Below are positions 43,663 through 53,566 of a stretch of DNA of 64,000 nucleotides, one piece after another (position 1 is the stretch's first letter; each line of letters opens with the position of its first letter). The stretch is taken from positions 26,029 to 90,028 of the forward strand of contig JAEUUU010000021.1 of the NCBI GenBank assembly GCA_016787345.1. Direction: 5' to 3'. Position numbers and translations under genes: made by a program. This DNA is from Saprospiraceae bacterium (GTDB lineage Bacteria > Bacteroidota > Bacteroidia > Chitinophagales > Saprospiraceae). Under the pieces are notes generated by a model, which saw nothing but the letters and a program-made list of their open reading frames with translations, did no database searches and had not been told where the DNA came from.

Positions 43663-44535
43663 ATGAAAATTCTACCCACCCTTACTTTCCTGGTTTTGCT
43701 TTTTTGCCTGCCGACACTTTCTGCCCAAAACCTGATGTATACGGGCGAAGGCGACACCACCTTCGTTTTCGGCGACAAGGTCAACGTGCGCCAACAACCC
43801 CGCACCGATGCCCAGGTGGCATTCCAGCTGGTGGCCGGCGATGCAGTCATCATTCTTGAAGAAAAGGAGGTACGGAGCACGCTGAACAAGATCGACCTGC
43901 CCTGGTACAAGGTCAAAACGTACAGCGGACAAACAGGCTACATCTGGGGCGGCCTGTTGTCGCTTTGGGGCATGCAAGAGGACGGCGACGTCAAATTCGT
44001 GGCCGGGGCCGTGCAAAGCGACGGCCTGAAACCCGATCAGGACGGTGTACCCACCTATACTATAGAAGTGCGCGCCGTGCGCAACGGCGCCGTGCTGAAC
44101 AAAATTTCCACAACGATTCAAAATCAAGGTTTAGTGAGAAGGGTGCCCATTGAAATCGGCGCACGCGGCTTGCAGGGATACCGCGCCCTGCTGTGTTTCG
44201 ACATCGGGGTGGATGCCTGCGGCTACCCGCAACACGAGTGGTTTATCTTGTGGGACGGCCAGAAACTCGTGCCCCTGCCTTTGACAACCTCTATGGCCGA
44301 CGGCGGAGTGATTTACCATTCGGAAAGTTATATTTTTCCAGAGGGCCCCGACCAAAGCACCGCCGGTCACTACGGCGACCCCACGCGGATTTATTTCAGC
44401 ATCGAACACGGTGAGGAAGAAGAACTCGACGGCGACAACGGCTGGAACAGCAGCTCGTGGAAACGTGTGCGGCCCATGCGCTGGGATGGCAAGCAATTCA
44501 TCAAGCCGAAGAACATGGACGAGCCGAAAAATTAA
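43663..44535 (+). CDS. Exported SH3-like domain protein (paralogue 1)
   Basis: A 290-aa exported protein with signal peptide MKILPTLTFLVLLFCLPTLS. A bacterial SH3 module follows at about residues 28-95 (VFGDKVNVRQQPRTDAQVAF, DLPWYKVKTYSGQTGYIWGG). The C-terminal part (DIGVDACGYPQHEWFILWDG, DPTRIYFSIEHGEEEE) is shared with the gene at 48630-49433; about half of the aligned residues look identical by eye. SH3b domains often bind peptidoglycan or peptides. The two copies flank the CotH gene. Function unknown. Confidence 0.75.
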   Translation: MKILPTLTFLVLLFCLPTLSAQNLMYTGEGDTTFVFGDKVNVRQQPRTDAQVAFQLVAGDAVIILEEKEVRSTLNKIDLPWYKVKTYSGQTGYIWGGLLSLWGMQEDGDVKFVAGAVQSDGLKPDQDGVPTYTIEVRAVRNGAVLNKISTTIQNQGLVRRVPIEIGARGLQGYRALLCFDIGVDACGYPQHEWFILWDGQKLVPLPLTTSMADGGVIYHSESYIFPEGPDQSTAGHYGDPTRIYFSIEHGEEEELDGDNGWNSSSWKRVRPMRWDGKQFIKPKNMDEPKN

Positions 44536-44615
44536 TACGGGAGTAAAAGGGGAGGAGTTGCCGCGGTTTTTATGATCTTGCTCTGATTCAAGCCAATTGG
44601 CCGATTCTTACGCCT

Positions 44616-47600
44616 ATGTCGATCAAAACTTGCCTCTCCGCCGCCCTCGTACTGCTCCTTGCCAGCACGGCGCCCGCCCAAATCCGCATTTCCGAAGTCG
44701 CTCCGACCAATACCGGAATCGTTGCCGATGAAGACGGCGACTATTCCGACTGGCTGGAGTTGTTCAATTCCGGCACTTCTACCGTCAACCTGGCGGGATA
44801 CAGCCTCAGTGATGCCAGCCAATCGGGGCAGTGGATTTTACCCGGCCTCGATTTGCCGGCAGGGCAACGTTTGCTGGTTTTCTGTTCCGGCAAAAACAGG
44901 GGTGGCAACCCTGTCGCGCCCCCTCCCGATCACTGGGAAACAGCCGTTTATGAAGGCAATTCGTGGCGCTATACCAGCGGCCAACCGTCGGCCGACTGGG
45001 CCTCCGCGGCTTTCGACGACAGCAACTGGCCGCTGGCGCCCGGCGGCTTCGGTTACGGCGATGGAGATGATGCCACGCTTGTACCAGCCGGCGTCATCTC
45101 GATGTTTATGCGCTGTGCCTTTCAGGTTGCGGATACGAGTCTGCTGACCCGCGCCGTGTTGCACGTCGACTATGACGACGCATTTGCCGCCTACCTCAAC
45201 GGTGTTGAAATCGCGCGCAGCAGCAACCTGCCGCAGGGCGCCAGTTGGGATACGCCGGCCAGTGCCGACCACGAAGCTGTTATGTACACCGGCGGCTCGC
45301 CTGAATCTTTTTTATTAAACAAAGACCTGTTAATCAATATCCTGCAACCTGGCAACAATGTGTTGTCCGTTGAAATCCACAACGTCGATCCTGCTTCAAG
45401 CGACCTGAGCGGACGGGTATGGCTGAGTTTCGGCATTGCAGCGGGCCAGACGTTTTTCGGGCCAGTTCCCGCCTGGTTCGACAATGGCAATCCGGGCGGC
45501 AGCGGCTATCTGCACACCAGTTTCAAACTCGCCTTCGGTGAACGGCTGGACCTGTATGCGCCGCTGGGCAACATCGTCGATTCGGTTACTTTGGGCGCCC
45601 TGGAACCCGGGCACAGCCTCATGCGGACCAATGACGCCGGCGACTGGTGCATTGCCGCGGAGCCGACACCGAATGCCGAAAATACCGCCGCCTGCCTGGA
45701 TGGATATGCCGAGGCGCCCTCGTTTTCACTCAGCGCGGGCTTTTATGCCACCGGGCAAAACATAACGCTGAATCCGGGCGGGGCAGGCGCGGTGCGGTAC
45801 ACCACCGACGGCAGTTTTCCCGATGCTTCATCGCCTGTATTTCCACCCGTTCTGAATATCGGGCAAACAACATTGCTCCGCGCGCGGCGCTTTGCAAACG
45901 GCCAGCACCCTTCCCGGGTGACGACGGCCACTTATTTTATCAATGAACCCACTACCCTGTCCGTGGTATCGATCGCCCTCGACCCCGACGATTTTCAGGC
46001 GGTTTACACCGATTATTATGAAAAAGGGCGGGTAAACGTTGAGTTTTTCGATCAAAACCGACAGCGACAACTGGATCGGGAAACCGCCGGGTACGTGGTG
46101 GGCAACTGGTCGGTTGTTTTTCCGCAAAAATCCATGCAGTTCGATTGCGATGAAGAATGGGGTAGCCTGGGTGAATTTGAATACCCGCTTTTTGCCCCCG
46201 GGAAGCCCATCCAACGCCTTCATTCCTTCCGTATCCGCAACGAAGACGACGATGCCACAGGAGCCCGAATGCGCGACCGCATCGTCAACGAACTGGCCCG
46301 GCCGACCCACGCGGGCCAGGCTGCCTACCGCAACGTCGTGGCGTTTATCAACGGCGAATACTGGGGGCTTTACTCCGCCCGAGAACGGCTCGACAATTAT
46401 TTCATTCGGGACAATTACGGCGCCGACCCGGATTCCGTCAATATGGTAAAAACGCATTGGGGGCAAGGCGATTACACCGCCGAATACGGCACGCTGGACG
46501 ATTTTTTCGATCTCTCCGACTTTATCGCCGACAACGACATGAGCGACCCCGTCAATTTTGAAGCGGTCAATCAGCGGCTCGATCTGGAAAATTTCACCGA
46601 CTATTTCGCCATCGAAATCTATGTGGCCAGTACCGACTGGCTGCAGGATTATTTCAACAACGTCCGTTTGTTCCGTACGCCCGAACAGCGCTGGCAATTT
46701 CTGCTTTGGGACGTCTCTTATTCTTCTGGCGCCGGTTCTGCCTGCGTCGGATGCGACGTACTGGGCAGCACGCTGGCCAATCCTTTTGGAAGCCGTTACG
46801 GTGTCATGTTCAACCGGCTGCTGGGCAATGAGGCCTACAAACAGTTCTTTATCAACCGGTTTGCCGATCTGATGAATTATTACTGGCTACCCGAACGGGC
46901 GCATTCGCTCATCGATCAGAATGCCGCCGAAATGGCCCCGGAGATCGATCGGCACCACCAGCGCTGGTCGACCGGCGACCTCGGCTACTGGAGCCAGCAG
47001 GTGGATTATTTGAAGAGTTTTTACGCCGAAAGAGCGGGGTTTCAGCGGCAACACTTGCGCAACCATTTTAATCTGGGGCAAGAAGTCGACATCACCCTGC
47101 AGGTCAATCCGCCGGGAGCGGGATACATCAAAATTTCCACAATCATTCCGCAGGAGCTGCCCTGGACGGGGATTTATTTTCAGGGAAACCCGGTGACGCT
47201 GACGGCCATCCCGGCGCCCGGCTATGTATTTTCCGGCTGGTCGGCTAATCCTTTCGTTGGCGACCTTTCGGCCCAATCGTTCAGCGCCGATGTGAGCGGC
47301 AATACGGTTTTTAAAGCCAATTTCAGCGGAGCGGCCACGCCGAATAATTTGATTATCAGCGAAATAAACTACCATTCCGACCCGACAACAGATGCCGGCG
47401 ACTGGATTGAACTGCACAACGACGGCGACACGCCGCTCGATATTTCCGATTACCGCATCGGCGATGAGGAATGGTATCACCTGTTCACCTTGCCGACCGG
47501 AACGGTATTGCCCCCCGACGGTCGTTTGGTGTTGTACGAAATGCAGGGCAGGTTTGAAACGCAGCACCCGGACGTGACGCAAAAAACCGGGCCGCTCGGT

Positions 47601-48572
47601 TTTTCACTCGACAACAAGGGCGACGCCGTGCGCGTGATGGATGCCTTCGGAACGACAGTGGAAAGCGCCGTTTTTGACAATAAAAAACCCTGGCCATGTA
47701 CCCCGGCCGGCCTGGGGCGCAGCCTCGAACGCCAGGAAGGCGTAGTTGATCCCAACCAGCCGGGCGCCTGGTTCGACGGGTGTATGGGCGGCTCGCCCGC
47801 ATTGCCTTACGAACCCTGCGACGACGACCTGATCGTTAGCGAGATCAACTACAACTCCCCGGCCAGCTTCGACGCCGGCGACTGGATCGAAGTGTATAAT
47901 CGCTCGATGCAAAGCCTCGATTTGTCGGGCTGGCGCATTCGCGACGAGGAAAACGACCATGAATTTACCATCCCGCCCGGCACAGTGCTCCCGCCCGGCG
48001 GACGCTTTGTTTTTGTTCAGGACGAAGCGCTTTTTCAGTCGGCATTCCCGCTTGTTGCCAATGCCGACGGACCGCTCGGTTTCGGCCTGAACGGCAGCGG
48101 CGATCACATCCGCTTGTACGATACAGGTGGGCGGCTTCAATTCAGCCTGTGCTACGACGATACGGCGCCCTGGCCGGTTGAGGCCGACGGGCAAGGCTAC
48201 ACGCTTGAACTGGCCGATTATTCGGCCAACCCCAACGATGCTGGCAACTGGTTTGCAGGATGTTACGGAGGTTCGCCGGGGGAGGCCTACACCCCTGATT
48301 GTACGGGCGTCGGCGTGGACGCGCCTTTACCCGGTTTTTCCAGCCGGGTGTTTCCCAACCCTGCCGGAAACCGGTTGCAGGTAGAAACGGCGGGGGCTAA
48401 CGGAACTGTTACCCTGACTTTTTACAATGCACTGGGTATAGCCGTCGCCGTTCATCGCGGTACGGAGCAACTGGTTGACTTTGATACAAGCAATTGGCAG
48501 CCCGGGCTTTATTTATTAATAATCGAAACTTCGGGGGGATTTACCCAACATTTCCTCAGCATCGTAAAATGA
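44616..48572 (+). CDS. Secreted CotH-kinase protein with lamin-tail domains and T9SS type A sorting
   Basis: A 1318-aa exported protein (signal MSIKTCLSAALVLLLASTAP). Domains in order: lamin-tail domain (~22-110, IRISEVAPTNTG), a beta-rich linker, a chitobiase-C-like segment (~375-440, VRYTTDGSFPD), CotH kinase fold (~445-820, with FRIRNEDDDATGARMRDRIV, NGEYWGLYSARERLD and FLLWDVSY), an InlB/Big-like repeat (~855-905), two more lamin-tail domains (~909 and ~1070, LIISEINYHS and LIVSEINYNS), and a T9SS type A tail (~1241, VFPNPAGNRLQVE). CotH kinases phosphorylate secreted proteins, so this may modify surface proteins. It lies between the two SH3-like paralogues. Confidence 0.9.
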   Translation: MSIKTCLSAALVLLLASTAPAQIRISEVAPTNTGIVADEDGDYSDWLELFNSGTSTVNLAGYSLSDASQSGQWILPGLDLPAGQRLLVFCSGKNRGGNPVAPPPDHWETAVYEGNSWRYTSGQPSADWASAAFDDSNWPLAPGGFGYGDGDDATLVPAGVISMFMRCAFQVADTSLLTRAVLHVDYDDAFAAYLNGVEIARSSNLPQGASWDTPASADHEAVMYTGGSPESFLLNKDLLINILQPGNNVLSVEIHNVDPASSDLSGRVWLSFGIAAGQTFFGPVPAWFDNGNPGGSGYLHTSFKLAFGERLDLYAPLGNIVDSVTLGALEPGHSLMRTNDAGDWCIAAEPTPNAENTAACLDGYAEAPSFSLSAGFYATGQNITLNPGGAGAVRYTTDGSFPDASSPVFPPVLNIGQTTLLRARRFANGQHPSRVTTATYFINEPTTLSVVSIALDPDDFQAVYTDYYEKGRVNVEFFDQNRQRQLDRETAGYVVGNWSVVFPQKSMQFDCDEEWGSLGEFEYPLFAPGKPIQRLHSFRIRNEDDDATGARMRDRIVNELARPTHAGQAAYRNVVAFINGEYWGLYSARERLDNYFIRDNYGADPDSVNMVKTHWGQGDYTAEYGTLDDFFDLSDFIADNDMSDPVNFEAVNQRLDLENFTDYFAIEIYVASTDWLQDYFNNVRLFRTPEQRWQFLLWDVSYSSGAGSACVGCDVLGSTLANPFGSRYGVMFNRLLGNEAYKQFFINRFADLMNYYWLPERAHSLIDQNAAEMAPEIDRHHQRWSTGDLGYWSQQVDYLKSFYAERAGFQRQHLRNHFNLGQEVDITLQVNPPGAGYIKISTIIPQELPWTGIYFQGNPVTLTAIPAPGYVFSGWSANPFVGDLSAQSFSADVSGNTVFKANFSGAATPNNLIISEINYHSDPTTDAGDWIELHNDGDTPLDISDYRIGDEEWYHLFTLPTGTVLPPDGRLVLYEMQGRFETQHPDVTQKTGPLGFSLDNKGDAVRVMDAFGTTVESAVFDNKKPWPCTPAGLGRSLERQEGVVDPNQPGAWFDGCMGGSPALPYEPCDDDLIVSEINYNSPASFDAGDWIEVYNRSMQSLDLSGWRIRDEENDHEFTIPPGTVLPPGGRFVFVQDEALFQSAFPLVANADGPLGFGLNGSGDHIRLYDTGGRLQFSLCYDDTAPWPVEADGQGYTLELADYSANPNDAGNWFAGCYGGSPGEAYTPDCTGVGVDAPLPGFSSRVFPNPAGNRLQVETAGANGTVTLTFYNALGIAVAVHRGTEQLVDFDTSNWQPGLYLLIIETSGGFTQHFLSIVK

Positions 48573-48629
48573 AACTCCACCGGGCGCGTTCATGCATTAA
48601 TTTTCAACCTCATTCAATCAAATTTTATC

Positions 48630-49433
48630 ATGAACCCCTTAAAACTAATGCCGCTGCTCGGCCTTTTGTGCTATTGGCCGGGACTTTCCGCTCAAATCCA
48701 GACCAATCTGGGCAAGGGCGACACCACCTGCATTTTTGGCGACAAGGTCAATGTTCGCCGCCAACCCGGCCCCGAGGCCCAGGTGGCATTCCAACTCACC
48801 GCGGGAGAACCCGTTGTTATTCTCAAAGTGCTGGATGAACGCCACCGGGTATCCGAAGTGGATATGCCCTGGTACCTGATCAAAACCTTCGACGGAAGGC
48901 AAGGTTACGCCTGGGGAGGGATCGTTTCCCTTTGGAAAATCTTGCAGGACGGTGAGGTTTGTTTTGCAGCCGGTGTGACCGGCAAATCACAATACGAAGT
49001 ACGGGCAATCCAAAAAGGCGTCATTCTGGACAGGACAGCCAATTCCTTTTCGGTACACGACGACGTGCATGCAGGCGTGCTTCAACCCGGCGCGGGTGGC
49101 CTTGCCGGGTACCGTGATCTGCTCATTTTCGAAATCGGGCTCGAAGCCTGCGGGTACTTGAACTACGCGTGGCATATCCTTTGGAACGGTCATAACTTCG
49201 TATCCCTTCCGCCTTGCCAATACTCGGCCGACGGTGGCAACTATTACACGGAAGATTACCTTTTTCCGGATGACATGAAGGAAAATAGCGACCCTACACG
49301 CCTGTATTTTCAGACAGACCGGGGCGAAGAGGAATACTTCGACAACGACAGCGGCTGGGTCATAGAAACCCAGACCAAGGTTGTGCTCATGCAATGGGAC
49401 GGTAAAAAGTACATCTTACCCAAAGATTTCTGA
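48630..49433 (+). CDS. Exported SH3-like domain protein (paralogue 2)
   Basis: A 267-aa exported protein (MNPLKLMPLLGLLCYWPGLS signal). The same layout as the gene at 43663: KGDTTCIFGDKVNVRRQPGP, MPWYLIKTFDGRQGYAWGGI, EIGLEACGYLNYAWHILWNG and DPTRLYFQTDRGEEEYFDND. Conserved Cys and WILW-type residues suggest a common fold beyond the SH3b domain. It is encoded 57 nt after the CotH gene and may be co-transcribed with it. No enzyme motif seen. Confidence 0.75.
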   Translation: MNPLKLMPLLGLLCYWPGLSAQIQTNLGKGDTTCIFGDKVNVRRQPGPEAQVAFQLTAGEPVVILKVLDERHRVSEVDMPWYLIKTFDGRQGYAWGGIVSLWKILQDGEVCFAAGVTGKSQYEVRAIQKGVILDRTANSFSVHDDVHAGVLQPGAGGLAGYRDLLIFEIGLEACGYLNYAWHILWNGHNFVSLPPCQYSADGGNYYTEDYLFPDDMKENSDPTRLYFQTDRGEEEYFDNDSGWVIETQTKVVLMQWDGKKYILPKDF

Positions 49434-49448
49434 ATTGACCGGTCGTGG

Positions 49449-49498
49449 CATGCCGGTGGTGGAAAATCACCGGCATGTCCTGCCGCCGCTTACCTTTG
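49449..49498 (+). promoter_or_regulatory. Hairpin and -7 element in front of wecB
   Basis: CATGCCGGTG (49449-49458) pairs perfectly with CACCGGCATG (49468-49477) around a 9-nt loop, without a T run. TACCTTTG (49491-49498) is a -7 element ending 5 nt before the wecB ATG. The hairpin could end the SH3 transcript or be an operator. Confidence 0.45.
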
Positions 49499-49503
49499 CC
49501 CGC

Positions 49504-50532
49504 ATGGTAATTGTTTGCTTCGGCACCCGTCCTGAAATCATCAAAATGGCCCCGGTAATCAGCGCTTTGCAGGCGCAGGGCGTACCCTTTCGCACCGTTT
49601 TTACCGGTCAGCATCCCGACCTGTATCGCGACGTCAGCGCGCTGATACCGCCGCCCGATTTTCACGCGGTATTCGATGCGCCGGCTGCTTCGCTCAGCGA
49701 TTCGCTGGCGCGCAGCTTGCGTTGGCTCGACGAACTTTTTACCCGTGAAAAACCGCGGCTGGTCGTCGCGCAGGGCGATACCTCTACTGTTTTGGCAGCG
49801 GCGATGGCCGCTTTTTACCGGCAAATTCCATTCGGGCACGTGGAGGCCGGCCTGCGCACCTACGACCTGGGCCAGCCTTTTCCGGAAGAAGCAATCCGGC
49901 AACAGGTGAGCCGGCTTGCAACCCTGCACTGGGCCCCAACCCAACGCGCCGCCGACAATCTTGAAAGGGAAGGCATTTTGAACCACGTCGAGATTACCGG
50001 CAATACCATCGTGGATATTTGCCAAAGTTTTGGTTTACAGGCAGAATACGGAAACCAGGTGCTCGTAACCCTTCATCGCCGCGAAAACCACGGCGAAGCT
50101 TTCGAGCGGCTCGCCGCGCAACTGCAACAACTCGCCGGGGCGCATCCCGAACTCGATTTTGTATTTCCCATGCACCCCAATCCGGCCGTGCAACGCCTCA
50201 AAGACCGTCTTGGCAAGCTGCGCGTCGTCGCTCCGCTCCCCTACCCCGAGCTGTTAAAAGTGCTCAGTCAGGCGCGGTTCGTCATTAGCGATTCGGGTGG
50301 AATTCAGGAGGAATGTGGTGTTTTTGGCAAAAAAATACTCGTTTGCCGGCAATTCACCGAGCGGCCGGAAGGTGTGGAAGCGGGTTTTGCCCGGCTGGTC
50401 GGCGATGATTTGTCGGGCCATTTCGACTGGGCCAACGACGCCCCGAGGTGGTCGGGCGCCAACCCGTACGGCGACGGGCAAGCCAGCCGCCGGATTGTCG
50501 CTTCGATCCGGCGTTTTTTGAATATCGTGTAA
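49504..50532 (+). CDS. wecB: UDP-N-acetylglucosamine 2-epimerase (non-hydrolysing)
   Basis: A 342-aa cytoplasmic enzyme interconverting UDP-GlcNAc and UDP-ManNAc for surface polysaccharide. FGTRPEIIKMAPVI at the start, FTGQHPDLYRDV, GDTSTVLAAAMAAFY, HVEAGLRTYDLGQPFPEE, TLHRRENHGE, and SDSGGIQEEC near the end are the family hallmarks. The start at 49504 is fixed by both the motif and the -7 element just upstream; a longer frame would begin inside the previous gene. Glycosyltransferase genes follow. Confidence 0.93.
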   Translation: MVIVCFGTRPEIIKMAPVISALQAQGVPFRTVFTGQHPDLYRDVSALIPPPDFHAVFDAPAASLSDSLARSLRWLDELFTREKPRLVVAQGDTSTVLAAAMAAFYRQIPFGHVEAGLRTYDLGQPFPEEAIRQQVSRLATLHWAPTQRAADNLEREGILNHVEITGNTIVDICQSFGLQAEYGNQVLVTLHRRENHGEAFERLAAQLQQLAGAHPELDFVFPMHPNPAVQRLKDRLGKLRVVAPLPYPELLKVLSQARFVISDSGGIQEECGVFGKKILVCRQFTERPEGVEAGFARLVGDDLSGHFDWANDAPRWSGANPYGDGQASRRIVASIRRFLNIV

Positions 50533-50610
50533 ACTTTGGGTTTAAATACTCAACAGGCGTGAAAAGTGCGCCGCCTGCCGGACATTTGCCTTTTTCCACA
50601 AAATACACGC

Positions 50611-51375
50611 ATGAACGGAAAACACGCCGGAGCGCGTACCGATACCTGGCTGGTGCTGCCGGCCTTCAACGAAGCGGAGAACATCGGCAATTTGTTGTCG
50701 AGGGCCGCGCTGGCGTTTCGCGATGCCGGTTTGCCGCCCCCGATCGTCGTCGTGGTCGACGATGGCAGCAGCGACGGCACTGTGGCAGCCGTGCAGGCAT
50801 TTGACGAATTGTCCGACATCCGGATTTTTTCACACGCGGTCAATCAGGGCCTTGGGCCTACCCTGCGCGACGGACTCCGCGAAGCCGCCGCTGCCGCCCG
50901 CCCCGGCGACGTGATCGTGACCATGGATGCCGACGATACCCACCACCCCGGCCTCATACCGGCCATGCTGCAAAAAATACGCGAAGGATTCGACGTCGTG
51001 ATCGCTTCCCGGTACCGACCCGACAGCCGCATCGTGGGGCTCAACTTTTCGCGGCGCTGGATGAGTATCGGCGCTGCGTGGATTTTTCGCATTTTGCACC
51101 CGATAAAAGGGGTGCGCGACTACACCTGCGGGTTCAGGGCCTACCGGGCGGAAATGATCCAGACGGCCTTTGCGCACTACGGCGAAGGTTTTGTCGACAA
51201 ACAGGGGTTCCAGTGTATGGTAGACGTATTGCTCAAATTGCGTCGCCTCCAACCGCGCCCGCTGATGGTAGAAGTCCCCTTTGTGCTCCGCTACGACCGA
51301 AAGGGCGGTGCGAGCAAAATGAAAATTGTCAAAACGATTATCCAAACCCTGCGCGTTGCAATTTATGGCCAATAA
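50611..51375 (+). CDS. Family 2 glycosyltransferase, dolichol-phosphate-mannose-synthase-like
   Basis: A 254-aa GT2 enzyme with VLPAFNEAENIGNLL, VVDDGSSDGTVAA for the nucleotide and TMDADDTHHPGLIPAML with the DxD metal site; IASRYRPDSRIVG and YTCGFRAYRAEM resemble DPM1-type enzymes that load a polyprenyl phosphate. It could make the lipid-linked sugar used by the GT39-type protein encoded next, whose start overlaps its stop by 11 nt. The start at 50611 follows the motif position; an upstream codon at 50566 would add 15 residues. Confidence 0.85.
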   Translation: MNGKHAGARTDTWLVLPAFNEAENIGNLLSRAALAFRDAGLPPPIVVVVDDGSSDGTVAAVQAFDELSDIRIFSHAVNQGLGPTLRDGLREAAAAARPGDVIVTMDADDTHHPGLIPAMLQKIREGFDVVIASRYRPDSRIVGLNFSRRWMSIGAAWIFRILHPIKGVRDYTCGFRAYRAEMIQTAFAHYGEGFVDKQGFQCMVDVLLKLRRLQPRPLMVEVPFVLRYDRKGGASKMKIVKTIIQTLRVAIYGQ

Positions 51376-53443
51376 AAAACACTCCCGCGAAGCGGCTTCC
51401 CGCGTAAAACCCCAACCCGCAAACACGCCGCCGCCACAAAAAGCCGCCGCGCCGCCGCCCGACTTGCAGGCCGTCGCCGACCGCTACGCGCGGCCGGTTT
51501 TGATCGGTTTGCTGGTACTTGCGTTTTTGCTGCGCGTCGTCAATCTGGATGCCCTGACGCTTTGGGTCGACGAGTTTGTGCATGTGCTGCGGGCCAAGGA
51601 TTACCTGGAAGGAAAGGGCCCGCTTTTCACCGACGACAACAACGGCATCCTGCTCACCTTTATCATACTGCCCCTGTTCAAGGTGTTTGGCGCCGAGGCG
51701 TTCTGGGCGCGCATCCCGAGCGTGTTTTTTGGGGTGGGCATGATTTATCTGATGTACCGGATGGGCGCCCGGCTGTTCAACCGTTACGTGGGTTTGCTGG
51801 CGGCATTTGCCGGCGTTTTGTCCATTTACCTCAATTTCTGGTCGCGTATGGCGCGCAACTACGCGATTTTTGGCTTTTTCTTCCTCTTGCTGGGCCTGGT
51901 GTTTTTGGCTGCACTGGAAGGCAAAAGCGAACGGGAAGGCAGTTTTTGGAAAAAATACGGACTTGATCCGAAATACCTGCTTTTGCTGCCGGTTGTGCTA
52001 CTGGCTTCGCTGATGTCGCACCAATTGACCTTCTTTTTTGTCTTTTCCGCGGCAGTGTATGTGATCGCCGTGGCGGCCAATAAGTTCATCCGCCGCACCG
52101 ACGACCGCAACAACAATCCCTATCTCTGGCTGAGCGCCTTGGGTTTGCCGTTTTTACTGCTCGTATTCGTGCCGGCCCTGAACGGGGTAATCAAAGGCAT
52201 TTTGGGCGCTTTTCTGCCCGCCCGCATTGTAGAATGGGTGATTCCGCAGTGGTCGCGCATTGCGGAGCTGTGGCAAAGCAAACCCTGGGAAGCGTTCGAT
52301 ATGTACAACGGCGTGTTGCGCTACGACCCGACCATCCTGTACTACCCTGCCCTGGCCGGACTGGTGGCGGCGTTCTGGTTGCGGCCGCGATCGGGCGCCT
52401 GGCTGTTGAGCAGCGTGGCGGTGCCCTTCGTGCTCATGTGTTTTGTATTTCGCGAGCCGGCCGATCCGCGTTACATGATCGGCATTTTCCCCTACTTCCT
52501 GATTGCGGCAGCGGCATTTTTCTACGCGGCATGGCGGTATCTGGCCAAAGGAACCTTTGCCGGCAGCGGCAGGGTACAGTGGGTTTTGCTGCTATTGCCC
52601 TTTGTTTATGTCGCCGCGAGTGTGCGCTGGAAAGAATTGAAATCGCTGGTTTTGGCCGAAAAACTGAACGAGCACGTGGTCGACATGAACATCACGACCT
52701 GGGCCTTTATCAACTGGAAAGAGCCCAGCGAATTCATTCAACGGGAAAGCAAACCCGGCGACATCGTCATGGCGACGGTGCCCACGGCTGCCTCCTATTA
52801 CCTGAAAAACGACGACGTGTTGTGGTTCCGGCAGAGCTATTACGACACCAAACAAAAGAAATACGTGTTCAACGAACCTGATTCGACGGTGCAGAACAGC
52901 GCCAGTTCGTTTTACAACCTGGTGCGCACCTACGAACGGAACCCGAGGGGCTGGCTGCTGGCCGATTATTATTTCGACAACATCTTCACCGACGACAGGG
53001 CCCGCATGTTTGTGTACCAAAACATGTACTTCTACCCCGAGGCTTCGCGCGACGGCGGTGTGATGCTCTTCGGCTGGGACCGCTCCCGGCCCAAACCCCA
53101 ACAACAAAACCTGGTGGTGGAACTGGGCAAAACAACGAGCAAGGTCGTGTCGAAAGACTACATCATCAACCCGCCGGAGGCATTGCTGCAACAACCCGAA
53201 CTGCGCATGATCGTGCGGGCGCGGCACGTCAACAACAACCGCGAGGCTTTCATCCTGTTCAACGACCAAAATGCCGTGTACCTGCCGCCCAACAAAGGCA
53301 AAGACATCGAAACCATGACCCTCGCCGTGCGCTCCGAATGGCTGCGTCCGGGGCCCAACAAAGTGCAGATCTGCTACGACGACCAGGTGAAAAACGACAA
53401 GGACCCGGGGTTTGCGTTGTATTATCTGGCCCTGGATCAGTGA
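51365..53443 (+). CDS. GT39/ArnT-type membrane glycosyltransferase
   Basis: A 692-aa polytopic membrane protein. A basic, Pro-rich cytoplasmic N-terminus (to about residue 40) precedes a first helix, then LTLWVDEFVHVLRAKDYL with the acidic residues expected in the first periplasmic loop of polyprenyl-phosphate-sugar transferases. About ten further helices follow, then a soluble C-terminal domain from about residue 430. The family moves sugars from polyprenyl phosphate to proteins or lipids in the periplasm. It overlaps the upstream DPM1-like gene, so donor synthesis and transfer are coupled by inference. Confidence 0.85.
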   Translation: MANKKHSREAASRVKPQPANTPPPQKAAAPPPDLQAVADRYARPVLIGLLVLAFLLRVVNLDALTLWVDEFVHVLRAKDYLEGKGPLFTDDNNGILLTFIILPLFKVFGAEAFWARIPSVFFGVGMIYLMYRMGARLFNRYVGLLAAFAGVLSIYLNFWSRMARNYAIFGFFFLLLGLVFLAALEGKSEREGSFWKKYGLDPKYLLLLPVVLLASLMSHQLTFFFVFSAAVYVIAVAANKFIRRTDDRNNNPYLWLSALGLPFLLLVFVPALNGVIKGILGAFLPARIVEWVIPQWSRIAELWQSKPWEAFDMYNGVLRYDPTILYYPALAGLVAAFWLRPRSGAWLLSSVAVPFVLMCFVFREPADPRYMIGIFPYFLIAAAAFFYAAWRYLAKGTFAGSGRVQWVLLLLPFVYVAASVRWKELKSLVLAEKLNEHVVDMNITTWAFINWKEPSEFIQRESKPGDIVMATVPTAASYYLKNDDVLWFRQSYYDTKQKKYVFNEPDSTVQNSASSFYNLVRTYERNPRGWLLADYYFDNIFTDDRARMFVYQNMYFYPEASRDGGVMLFGWDRSRPKPQQQNLVVELGKTTSKVVSKDYIINPPEALLQQPELRMIVRARHVNNNREAFILFNDQNAVYLPPNKGKDIETMTLAVRSEWLRPGPNKVQICYDDQVKNDKDPGFALYYLALDQ

Positions 53444-53465
53444 GGGAAAAAATTATAATAAGGTT

Positions 53466-53566
53466 GGGTTGATAAAGGTTGATAAGGGTTGATGAGGGTT
53501 GATGAGGGTTTATGAAAGTAGAGAAGCCGCTCTCTATAAACCCTCATCAACCTCGTCAACCCTTAT
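53466..53566. repeat. GGGTTGATn hairpin between convergent genes
   Basis: The left arm (about 53466-53524) consists of GGGTTGATGA-like words, the right arm (about 53531-53566) of the inverse TCATCAACC-type words, with a loop around AAGCCG. The right arm runs to the TonB receptor stop codon. It lies between convergent genes, so it may act as a bidirectional terminator, though it lacks the canonical T run. The core seen in other loci is absent. Confidence 0.85.
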
